Shown one piece after another: positions 39,849 through 51,600 of a stretch of 64,000 bases of DNA. The translations under genes and the position numbers were made by a program. Source of the DNA: Galbula dea (lineage: Eukaryota > Chordata > Aves > Piciformes > Galbulidae); assembly GCA_013399015.1 (NCBI GenBank), contig VWZX01010418.1, positions 552,507-616,506 on the forward strand, given 5' to 3'. The notes under the pieces were generated by a model. That model was given only the letters and a program-made list of their open reading frames with translations. It had not been told where the DNA came from and made no database searches. The number at the start of each line of letters is the position of its first letter. Position 1 is the first letter of the stretch.

Positions 39849-41299
39849 TTATCGTTTTCCTAACATGGTCTTTTCTGCCCTCTTGAACTTCTGTAGCTCA
39901 ACAGCTAATTCCCAGTATCTCAGATACAGCCACATAAGTTTTCCATTTTGACTTTTATTTTTGTTCAGCAGATTGCCACAGTAGTTGTCATGTTTGAAAA
40001 TATCTTTTAAGCCACTTTCCATATGTAGAGTCATAGCAACTGGATCAGTTGCTGCTTTAACCAGCAGATTTTTCTCTATTTCTAGTCTCTGGCTTCTAGG
40101 TACAAGAAGACTGCAGTAGATGTCCTGTCTTTCTTTAAGTCCGTCTTCAAATTCTTTCAGTAAACTATTCGCTCTCTTCTGCCACTCTTCTTCCTTTGCC
40201 AGACAACTTTGGTACAAGTTACCTGCTGCTCCTGAGTGCAAAAGGACTTGTTTTTCTCGTTCTAACTTCTCCTGCTCCTTTTCTAGGACCCTTCTTTCTT
40301 CTACTAGTTTGCGACTCTGGGACACAAGGGCTTCACGGTAACTCAGGGTTCTGTTGCGTTCCTTTTCAAGCTCCAACTCCAAGTGAGCAACTGTACGGCG
40401 ATTTACTGTGATTATATCCCGGTATTTGGCTTCCAGGTCTTTTTGTAAAGATGAATGTTTTTTGTAATATGCTTCTTTCTCTCTTTCTATTTCTTTTTGA
40501 CATTCTCTGGTCCAGATCCAACCTATCGTATATAAATGAGACTTCAAATATCAGTGTAACATTGATGAGTATGATTAACTAACTATGCCTCAAGAGAAGC
40601 TTGGTGGAAAAACCCCTTCTTTCCTGCCCTCCCCTGGGATATTCACTTCTATTCACATGTCCCACAAAAGGTATTTCTGTGGATCCACATTTCACAGTAA
40701 GTCACTTTAAATCACCACGTTTCCTTTGAAGTAAAAGCTCCCCTAGTCTTTTATTGCTAATATATACACTTCTTGAACAAAGAAGGTAAATAAAGTTATG
40801 GGGAAACAAACTGGAGGTTTCTAATGCAGACATCGCACTGAGAACTTTTCAGGTCCACAAAATAAACATTTATCAGCAGCTCTTTGGGTTTTTACCTTTG
40901 GACTCTCTAGCACATATGTCTACTCTTCTCAGAGAGCTTTGTAAATTGGAGCTTATTACATACAGATTCAATTCCACATGTGAAAAATGGCCATTGCCCG
41001 AGTATTACAATTACAACAGTGTTTACTGTTTATAACATAAATGAACAGAGCAGAGGAAATCCCTGCATGGGGGATTTCTGTATTCTCACTGCAATGCTTC
41101 AGAGATTCCCCTCTGGCTGGTGGGTGAGATGCCTGAGTGCAACTCCAGCTCCAGCTGAAAGGCCTGGGCTCTACTTACGGAAGGCGGCCAAGCCCAGCAT
41201 GGGGACCAGCAAGGCGTAGTTCCATCTGCTGCCTTCATCCCCGGGCTCCCGTTGATTTGGAAGGATGTTCCAGTTGGGAGGATCATTTAAATTATTCAT
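39849..41299 (-). CDS. CCDC127: CCDC127, coiled-coil domain-containing protein 127
   Basis: Two coding exons: 41299-41179 (40 codons plus one base) and 40522-39849 (with TAA stop), separated by a 656-bp GT-AG intron. The protein has 264 residues; human CCDC127 has 260. It opens MNNLNDPPNWNILPNQ, followed by a short hydrophobic stretch (about 29-43, YALLVPMLGLAAF then RWIW) that may anchor it in a membrane. A long charged coiled coil (about 46-140) rich in E, K and R follows, then a conserved C-terminal region including LVPRSQRLEIEKNLLV and LMWLYLRYWELAVELQKF. The first exon fixes the true N-terminus; a start at the second-exon ATG near 40547 would lie in the intron. Its biochemical role is not established to my knowledge. 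It is divergently paired with SDHA, as in human. Confidence 0.96.
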
Positions 41300-41449
41300 G
41301 AAGGCACCTTAGATTTAGAGGAGAGAAACACGACCTTACCAACATGCAGTGGAGCCGGGCCTCTCTCACAACCACCCTCTCACCAGGACCACGGCTAACT
41401 CCAGGATGGGTACTTTTGCCTAAGACTTTCAAACGGCGGCCCTGTCACT

Positions 41450-42650
41450 TGGGAACTTTGCACGGAAACGCCTTCGTCCAGTGAAAGGCTCTCCGGCCTG
41501 ATCCGTAACTGTCAGCCTCAGCGCGGCCGGGACAGCTTCGCATCGGTCCTCCGGGCCTCGGCGCTGCCGCTGCTACAGCCCACCCCCTTCCTCGACCAGG
41601 GACACGTTAGCCGACGTTACCACCGCCCCGAAGGCCTCCAGGAACCTCCGCCTTGCAGGCCCAGACCGAGGTGGGGACGCAATCACAACCCAACCCACCC
41701 TCTCCGAAGCGGGACAGCCACCTACAAACCCGGGAACGCAGAGCGGCGGTGGGCGCTGTCGCTGTCACTCACCTGCCGGCCCCGCCCCCTCTCGGGCAGG
41801 CCCATCAGTTTAGAGAAAGAGGGGGGAAGCCTAGGGACTCGCTCGAAACCTAAGTGCCCTCTGTCGCCTGACCCCCTCCCAACCGGCTCAGGTGCTGTTC
41901 GAGGTGGAGTTTTGGCGGCTACCCGCGCACGGGCACTCAGCCTGTAATTCCCTTTCATAACACAACTTTGTCTCCCCCGCTAAGCCTTGCTGGTAGCGGC
42001 GCGATTGTTAGCGGCGGCCTGGCGCGTGCGCCTTCGCTTGCGCCTGGGGGTTTGTGCGAGATGGCGGCGGCCGTAGGGGTTTCGCGGAGCTTGGCGAAGC
42101 GGTGGCTGCGGCCGGCGACGCGGGTGGTGAGTGCTTGTCCTCGACCCGCACCGCCCTGCCTTGCCTTGACCTACCTGCGGAGGAAAAAGAGTCAGGACGC
42201 GGGGCAGGCGCGGAGAAGCCCCTTGGGAAGGGAGACGAAGCCGGTTAAGCATGGGGACCCCGCGCGTCTCCTGCCCCTCCCCTCAGCCGCGGCGGGGCAG
42301 CGCACCTGGCCCCGTCCAGGCCTGCCCTCCACTGTGGCCTGGTGCGCGGCAGCGGTGGCCTGTACTCGTTGTCTGTCCCGTGACCTTGGCGGGCGAGCAC
42401 CCGCCCTAGAGCTGCGGGAGCGGGACAGCCAGGGCCGTGCGGGCCCGAATGTCGTTTGGCAGGGTCGGTCCCTCCAGTTTTGTGTTTTTTCGAAGCTGAG
42501 CCGTTTTTGCTATTTGGCTCCTGGGGCAAGAGGTAACTGTGGGTAAGGCCAGGCCCCTCCTCCTGGTTTGGCAAGCGAGCGGCGTAGCCTTAGGCCGTGA
42601 AAAGCCTCTCTGAGCGACAGGAAGGCAGCGGGCGGGATGTGCTGAGGAAA
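41450..42650. promoter_or_regulatory. CpG-rich divergent promoter of CCDC127 and SDHA
   Basis: A G+C- and CpG-rich block covers the space between the CCDC127 start (41299, minus) and the SDHA start (42061, plus) and runs into SDHA intron 1. The two ATGs are 762 bp apart. No TATA box is seen near SDHA. A non-coding first exon of CCDC127 probably lies inside the island. Confidence 0.85.
42022..42031 (-). promoter_or_regulatory. NRF-1-type binding site upstream of SDHA
   Basis: The minus strand reads GCGCACGCGC, a full match to the core of the NRF-1 consensus (GCGCAYGCGC), 30 bp before the SDHA start codon. NRF-1 controls many nuclear genes for respiratory-chain proteins, which fits this gene. 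Confidence 0.6.
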
Positions 42651-45600
42651 GGCCCTGGTTAGACCTCTAATTTTATAAGGGCCATGATGCTCCCAATAGT
42701 GTAACAATTTAGGATTAGAGCAGTCAGTGTTTACTGCAAATTTAGGGTAACATCTTTTTTTCTGCTTTGTGAACTTCTATTCAGACTCATTCTGAAAAAA
42801 AAAAGCCACAGTGGCAGCAGAAATTCTTATGTATATCTTTAACAAAAAGTGTTTGTGGATGGGAATAGCAGTTTGGTTCTGAAAACTGTTTTGCAGAAAC
42901 TTGGATGTGAAAGCAAAAGCAGTCTGTTAAGCAGTTGTTGTGCTTTTGGTTTTATATAATATGTTTCCAGAATCCTCTGATGCAAAATGGCTTTAATAGT
43001 TGTTCGTAGCAACTTCAGAAAGTAACAGTTATTTAAAAGGCAATTAGTTCAGAGGCATTGTGGTAGAATTCTGACTGGAGATTGCAGCAGGCTGTTAGCT
43101 CTGGAGGGAGGTAAAAAAATGAGTCAATTTCTTTTGGGGCTTTGGGGCATAACAATAGTTATAGCTGTTAGGTTTTTGGTTTGTTTTTTTGGTGTTGTGC
43201 TTTCTCCTCAGTAGTATTTTGCACTTCGTTTAAACAGTATTAAGTATGTACAAAGTCAGGTCTCTGAAAAGAGTTTTGCTATAGAGAGGACACCCCATTT
43301 TGCCTTCAGCTGTGATTTTTGGGAAAGAGGTTTTGCAGATAAATGTCCGATACTTAGGTTTCCTCTTGACTGTTGGTGAAACTGATTCTGTATGTGAAAT
43401 ATTAATGACGATGGTTGATACGGGAATTAAGATGGGTGTGGAGGTGCCCCAAAGCATGATAACATAGCAGGGTAGAAGAGGAAGGATAACTGCCTGGGGG
43501 AAGGTACACGTGGAACTACTTATGAATAAGTGTTAGGGCTGATCTTATTTAAACGTGGCTGTAAAAACTACCAGTGCGTTAGCAAATAGCATGACACATT
43601 TCATTCACTGTTATGCAATAAGTTAATTAGGAGACACTAGGGTAAGAAATGATAAAACTAGGTCGAGGAAAGTGTACTGTAGTTTACTTCAGGAATGGGG
43701 GAAGAGATGGACATTTGAAAGTGACAGGAGAGGAAGATCTACTTGTTAACATATTATAGAGTGATTGAACCATGAATATAACAGTTGCTGGAAAAGGTAA
43801 ATATCACTCCAGTGCATTTTAGGATATATTTGAAATAGGGAAGTGCTAATGTTGCTGCACAGGTCATTAGTATGTCACCTTGTCTTGCTGTTCTAACCAG
43901 TCACACATGCTTAGTTAGTTGTGTTTTTCTGAAATGGTGTAAAGGAGGAATATCACTTTCCAAGAAATTGGATATTTGTAACTGGGGAGACACAAATTCT
44001 GACTGTTTTAACCTATCAAAGCAGACTGCATACTGGGTAGGCTTAAGTGCTAGGGTTTTTTTTTGTTGTTGTTGTTTTGAACGTGCCAGCAGAGAGGGAG
44101 TAACATTACAGAAGAGGAAAACTGCCCTTTTGTTTCATTTAAATACTAATAAATGATTCTAAATTGGTCATTAATAACAGAGAATGAGAACAAGAGAAAT
44201 ATCTCTCATTTTTGAAACAATGATGAGACGGAACAGCTTTCTCTACTACTTAATTTTTTTAATCTTTGTTACTCTTGACCACCTGAAATAATTCAAGTTC
44301 CAAGTATTGCTTCACAGGAGAGGTATTTTCTGTTAATTCCTGTGTTTCCCATAAAGCTGGTTTTGTCTTTTGTTTGCAATTCAAGAATAGCATGGCATTG
44401 ATTGCAAGCATATTCTTCTGTCAGCGCAGCCTCAGATAGGTCTGAGAGACTGGTTGGTGTTAGTGAAGTAAATAATCTGTGACATCTGGTTCTTGCAGGC
44501 TGTTCTTTCATCCAACCAAAACTTTGGGTTTCTTTTCCTGAGTATGACTAAGGGAAAGCCAGAATTTCACTGCATGTAGCTCTAAAATATGTTGATATGA
44601 TGCTATAGTATCAGTGATAGATAGAAGATTTTTGTAAATGTAAGGTAACTGAGAATGTTGAAAGTCTTTCTTGTGGAAACATTTGTTCTACACTTGGCTT
44701 CTTTTGCAGTGGCCAGTGGCATGCCAGACTCTTGCACGCAACTTGCACTTCACAGTCTATGGAAAGAAAAATGCTTCTACGAAGGTTTCTGATTCGGTAT
44801 GTTTGTACTTCTTTGTATCTTAAGTAACAGGTTAGATCATGTGTGTAATACTTGACAGGTGTGAAACAACCAGGTACTTGGCTTTTAATAAAGTGTTGTG
44901 TTCAAGTAAATAATGAGATTGAGTTGCTGAAAGGCATTTCTTCCTTAAAGAATAGTTTGAATGATACTCGAGAGTAAGTAACAGATACAGTATTTGCTGC
45001 AAGAGTTTAAGAGCATTAAACCTGTACTGCTTGTGTCTCTATGAAACTTTAAAAAGTTTGAGCTAGCTTGAGATATTTATGATCATAACAAACTAATTTA
45101 TGTTTTCAGATTTCTACACAATATCCAGTAGTGGACCATGAATTTGATGCAGTTGTTGTGGGTGCAGGAGGAGCAGGTCTGCGAGCTGCATTTGGTTTGT
45201 CAGAAGCTGGGTTTAATACAGCATGTGTTACAAAGTTGTTTCCTACCAGGTCTCATACTGTTGCTGCACAGGTGAGAAATGAGGTAGAACAAATGTTTAA
45301 TGAATGTTTGCACATGAACATCATGTTTCAAGGCCATGCTTCTTTCTATAAATGCTGCATGTTTTTTTGGAGGGCAGTGTATGTTTAGATTCTCTTCTGT
45401 GCTTTTTCACTGCATTCAACGTAACTTTGCAATTCATTGTGTTACACAAAACAGAACAAGAGCCATTGTGAAACTGATAATTTTTTCACAGTTACATTAA
45501 ATCTGACTTTACTGTATTTCTTGAGCATAGGGGTATAAGTGGTGTGTGGTTTTTGGGTGTTTTTTTTAATAGAAATGAGGAAAACGTACTAAAATTTTAC

Positions 45601-48600
45601 TTCAGTAGTATAATTCCAGGAAAATGGATTTTCATTTTCAGGGAGGGATCAATGCTGCTCTGGGAAACATGGAAGATGATAACTGGAGGTGGCATTTTTA
45701 TGACACAGTAAAAGGCTCTGATTGGCTGGGTGACCAGGATGCTATACACTACATGACCGAGCAAGCCCCAGCTGCAGTGATAGAGGTGAGACTCACTGAA
45801 ATTGATGTCTGCTCCAAGTATTTGTTACACAGACTAGTTTCCAAAAAAATCTTCATTACTGTGAACACAGTAGAATAACTTGTTGGATTGTTATGCAAGA
45901 GTTTCTGATATTTGTGTTTGGGTTCCACAGCTGGAAAATTATGGAATGCCCTTCAGCAGAACTGAAGAAGGAAAAATCTATCAGCGTGCATTTGGTGGAC
46001 AGAGTCTTCAGTTTGGAAAAGGAGGACAGGCTCATAGGTGCTGTTGTGTTGCAGACAGGACAGGACACTCCCTGTTACATACGCTGTATGGCAGGGTAAG
46101 CAGCTGTGAAGTAAACTTGGTCTGGGGTTTTGTATTTGCAATTTTTTCTTTCCCCCCCCCCGGGGGGTCTGGGGATGTGTCTGTGTAACAAAAGAAAAAC
46201 GATCCAAACAAAACCACCCAAAATGTGTAGCTGTTCACATGTGAATGAGGAATCCAAGGGAACGACTGATAATAATTCTGCCTTTCTTTTGTTCCCAAGA
46301 CAGTGTGGAAGGATGTAGCCAAAATGGTGCTTGTTTTTTGTTAGGAATATGTAGAATTACAGTACTTTGAAAGATCATAATTATAGTGGCTCTTGTGAAG
46401 ACAGCAGTTGTTAATTAGTGTATGTTGTTAACTTTGTGGTCTGTAGTTGTGCTTCACTGTTAACTTTGTGGTCTGTAGTTGTGCTTCACTGTTAATACTT
46501 CTGTGTCTGTTAACTAGACCAAAGAGGATTTATGTAAACCTTCACCAGAAAACTTCTTAAAAAAAAAAATTTGCCACAGCAGTATTGGGGAACTCTGAAA
46601 AGAAGTACAAGGCAGCATTTTCTTTTGCTCATCTTCAAACAGGGAGCAAGGGAAAACAAGGTGTAAATGCATGAAGGCCTACTGTACATTTCTGAGCTTG
46701 CTTTATGGCAAGTAAGTGACTAGTATTTCAGCATCTGTTCCTATCAATTCTACAGACTATACCTGAAGAAAGATTTGGTTAGCTTGAAATGGTACTAAGC
46801 TACTTGAAACCTAAAATTAAGTACCTAGTAGCTAATGGGTTGTTTTTATTTACTTAGTAGCTAGCTAATTACTGTCCTGCGGGTTCATACTCTATATACT
46901 GCTGAAATATAAATGCTCAGTGCTGCCAAACACTGGTGTGTTCCTTGAGGGCATGAAATAATGTTTGACTTGATGCTCACTGTGTCTGCCAGTATACTAG
47001 CTTCTGGAGAAATTTTTCGCCTCTCTGTGAGAGGTTAAGTAAAACCTGCTTGTACATGTATCAAGCACTGCAGCTGACTGAAGTGTTGCCAAATGTAAAG
47101 GAAAACAACAGGTCACGTTGACTAAATGTGACCTAACAGAATGTAGTGGCTTGTTGACTACTTGTGTCTCTGAGCTAGAATAGATTGATTAGCAAACTTT
47201 CTAAACATTTATGAGGAAACTGGCCTCCCTGAGAGTTGGTGAGGGTGGTTTTTATCCTTCTACAGCCCGTGTGCATGGGCAGTTTTGAAGAGAGGTTACT
47301 TTAGCTTCTGGATTTTTCTTAAAGTTCCTTTTCTTGTTTTCCTCCAGAGTCTAAGATATGATACAAGCTACTTTGTTGAATACTTTGCCTTGGACCTACT
47401 TATGGAAAACGGAGAATGTCGTGGTGTTATTGCCCTTTGCATAGAAGATGGCACTATACATCGTTTTAGAGCAAAGAACACTGTCATTGCCACTGGGTAA
47501 TGTAATGTTTGTCATGAAGGACAGAAACTTAAGATTCTGCTAGTTGGAAGTCCGTATGTTTGTACATGTATCTGAGTCCAGAGTGTGGAGATGACATTGG
47601 CTTGAAAAACAATTCATATATCCATCTTCCCCTCTTGCCTCTGTGGTCAAAAGTAATATAACTGAATTCAGCCATTCCCTCTGAAAGAAGGCACATACTA
47701 ATTTTGCTACCCAGTATAAATTTAGAACAAGCTCTAACTTTGAATTCTAAACCAATGACACAAAGTTGGAATATGTAAGAGCAGTATATGTGGTCCAAAT
47801 GATCTTTAGATTTTTTTTTAAATGTGCTGTTTAAAGCAGATGTTGTAATGGTACCAATGTGTGTGGATTATCTATAGGGTTCTGAGTTTACTGTAGGAAG
47901 CTCATTTTTTAGAAGTCTGAAGAACCTACTACATTAAAATAACATTGTAAGTCTGATTGTTGTAGGACGAAATTTTCAAAAGGTAAGTGTAACTAAACAT
48001 TACATGGTTGCAGAAGTTTGTATGTTTATTGGAGTACTATATGCATTAGTCTTTTGCTGCTTCTGGCTGTTTTCTGTATGTTTCAGTATGCAAAATATAA
48101 ACATATTTGTAAAAAACATTGTTTGCCTATGTAATTTAGCTACATTAAAGCCAAAGCTGTTACCATACTTATGTACTTTGAGGTATATACACCATTTAGA
48201 CTATTTCCTCTGCGAATTCGCCCTGAAACTGGGAGTATTGGGGCTTCTTAATAACATGGGAAGCTAAGCTGTTTGTTCTAGACACCAGAATTCATGTTTA
48301 ATACCTAATTTTAAGAATATAAATTAGGGCCATATCTAGGAGATAGACCATTGTTATATGCTATTTTTTTATGAAACTACTAGTAATAGTTTGAATGAAG
48401 TAGATTGAGAACTTTCTGAAGTAACTTTTTCAGGCAAAAAGGCTTCTGATACTAACCTAAGTGTCTTGCTTTGGAATTGTTGTTCTTTTTCTTGGACCTT
48501 GTGTCACCTATTGTTTCTCAGAAATGGTTGAACATAACAGTACAACACTGGTTTGGGGTTGGTTTTTTTTTTTTTGTGTTTGAACTTAGTATGGGAGGTG

Positions 48601-51600
48601 GCAAACCTTATGCATCTTGCTTATTAACCCTCTAGTTCTAGTGCTCTGCAAACAGCATAGATGAGTGGTATGTTCTAGTGATTTTATTTTTTTCCCCTGC
48701 TAATTCTGTTAACTTTTGTGTTCTGTAGTGGGTATGGCCGCACTTACTTCAGTTGTACATCTGCTCATACGAGTACGGGTGATGGCACTGCGATGGTCAC
48801 ACGAGCTGGTCTTCCTTGCCAGGACTTAGAATTTGTGCAGTTTCACCCTACAGGTACAAAATGTGGAAAACATTATTTTTAGTTAGTGTTTTTGTTGTTG
48901 TTTTAAGATGTACTCAAGTCAGCACTTTTCTGCAGCACTTCATTAGTTATTAGTTGCTTGTGACAGGCTTTCACAGTTGTCTGCAACTGCTGTTGAATAT
49001 AAATCTGAGAGTAAGACTTAACAATATGAGAGATCTCAACTGTTCTATCTTAAAAACTAGTGTTAAAATTGAGGTGCTTTTTTTACTGTACTAACAGGTT
49101 TTATGAGTACCATGTGGAAACCACCTCCTAAACTTAGGTTTCCTTTTGTCTTTAAAATACTGAAGGGCTAGTTAGTAAATAGAGGAGCAACAGGATAAGT
49201 GCAAATGTTAGGGAGTTACATACTAGAATCTTGGAGTAGTTGAAGTAAAAGTCTATATTTAGGCCTGTGATTTTATAGCAGAGGATCAGCATCTAAACTG
49301 GACAACAATGGTTACAAACTAAAAAGTAAGTTGGACTTTTTTTGTTGCTAATTAAATTGTTATCTTTAACTTCTGGTGAATAGATAACTTTTTTTAGTTG
49401 TTCACTTATTTTATAATTTTATCATTATATCATAAAGATCCAATGTTTTATTGACTTACCTAAGGTTTTTCTAGTCAAAGAAGCTTCATTGCTTGTGTGA
49501 TAATTCTATAGCTTTTAATGTAACTATTAAGTAAGTGAATTGGTTTGCATTTTTATTTTCTGTGATAACCAGTACTGATGGTTAACAGGTGTAGGCCTTT
49601 CTTCTCTAAAGGAAAACTGAGTAAGGTTTGACATTCCACACAGTTTGAAGACATCAGGTACTGCCTCAGCACAGGAGAAGAGGGAACAAAGATGAGCAAA
49701 CTGACCTTGAGATAATCAATCTCTAGTAAATCTTGAGGAAAGTAATTGCTGAAGGTGTACAAAATCTTTTTGTGTAATTCTCCTTACATATAGATGGGTG
49801 CTGATCTCTTCCAGTTCTGATATTTTAGGTACTGTGAGGGTTCAAAATCAGCATGCTTACCTTTTAGGAAGGGTGCTTGAAAGAAATAGCAATACTTGAT
49901 TCTAATTAGTCTTGGGGGGCAGTTCCTAGTGGTATGATTAGGGTGGAATAGAATCTGCCACTGTGACTTACTAGCATTGTTTTAAGAAGCATTATTCAAT
50001 CCTGGTCATCCTGATTATAAAGTTGTATAGGGAATATCTTATTTGAAGGTATTTTCTTTCATGACAGGTATCTATGGGGCTGGCTGCCTTATAACGGAAG
50101 GATGCCGTGGAGAAGGAGGTATTCTAATTAACAGTCAAGGTGAAAGATTTATGGAGAGATACGCGCCTGTTGCTAAGGATCTGGCTTCCAGGGATGTAGT
50201 GTCTCGATCTATGACCATAGAAATCCGAGAAGGAAGGTTAGCTAAATACTCCTAACAAAGCTGCAGAATAAATACTTAAATCATACTAGATTTACTGTAT
50301 TATGTACAATAATTCCTTTGATAAATTCCTGATGATTCAGGGGAGTGAGCTTTTAAGCAAGTGGTAGCTGGACACGTCAGGTGCTGTAGAAACTGGCCTT
50401 GTTAATCCCTAATGATACTGAAGGGAAACACAATGTTAGAAGTCTCCTGTTGCCACTCCTTGAATACTGTGTGCGGTTTTGGGCACCACAGTGTAGGAAG
50501 GACATCAAGGTGCTGGAGGGAGTGCAGAGAAGGGCAACTAGGCTGATCAGGGGTCTGAAGAACAGGCTTTATGAGGAGACGCTCAGGGAGCTGGGGCTGT
50601 TTAGTCTGGAGAAGAGGAGGCTGAGGGGAACCCTTATCGCTCTCTTCAGTTACCTGAAAGGAGGTTATAGAGAGGCAAGTGTTGGCCTCTTCTCCCTTGT
50701 GACTAGCAATAGGACTAGAGGGAATGGGTTCAAGTTGTGCCAGGGCAGGTTTGGATTAGAGATTAGGAAAATTTCTTCACCTCAAGAGTGCTGAGGTGTT
50801 GGAATAGGCTGCCCAGGGAAGTGGTGGAACCACCATCCCTGGAGGTTTTCAAAAAACGGGTAGATGTGGCACTTAGGGGGATGGTTTAGGGATAACTGAA
50901 GTGTAGGGCTGTTGGTTGGATTTGATGATCTTGAAGGTCCTTTCCAACCATGATGATTCTGTGGATTCAGTGCATCTGGAGACAGTTGCTTAAGCATGTT
51001 TATATGATCTTACTGCACACAGTAGAAATAATTTGGTGCTCTGTTTTCTTGACTAATTGTCTTAAATTTTTACGTATTTCTGCAGAGGTATAGTGGATTA
51101 AACTCTTAAATAGTGTGAATTATTGTGAGAAGAAAACTGGGAGGTGAAAAATGTTCAAATTCTGCCAAGTTCAACAGCCTTTTCAAATAGGCTAGATAGT
51201 AATTTTTGTCAGATTGTGTTTGAGAAAATTAGGGTTTGTTTTTGACAAATGAAACAAATTGGATTAGAACTATTACTGGTGTTTGTAGAATTGCTGCTGT
51301 GTATTCCAGTGTTGACACTTTTTTCGTAGGGGTTGTGGTCCTGAAAAAGACCATGTGTATTTGCAGTTGCACCACTTGCCACCGCAGCAGCTAGCAACAC
51401 GTCTCCCAGGAATTTCAGAAACAGCTATGATATTTGCTGGAGTTGATGTCACGAAAGAGCCTATTCCTGTTCTGCCTACTGTGCATTATAATATGGGAGG
51501 CATTCCTACTAACTACAAAGGACAGGTAAGTAATATACATCACTTCTAGTACAATTTTTCATCATAACAATAGGAAGTGATTTTCCAGATACTAAAGCAT

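Noticed and set aside
41968..42546. 192-codon frame overlapping the SDHA start
   Set aside because: It begins at a TTG in the CpG island, includes SDHA exon 1 in frame and then reads through the intron 1 donor. Only 42061-42126 is coding.
50399..50794. 131-codon plus-strand frame in SDHA intron 8
   Set aside because: It is the C-terminal piece of CR1 reverse transcriptase, annotated as a repeat rather than a gene.
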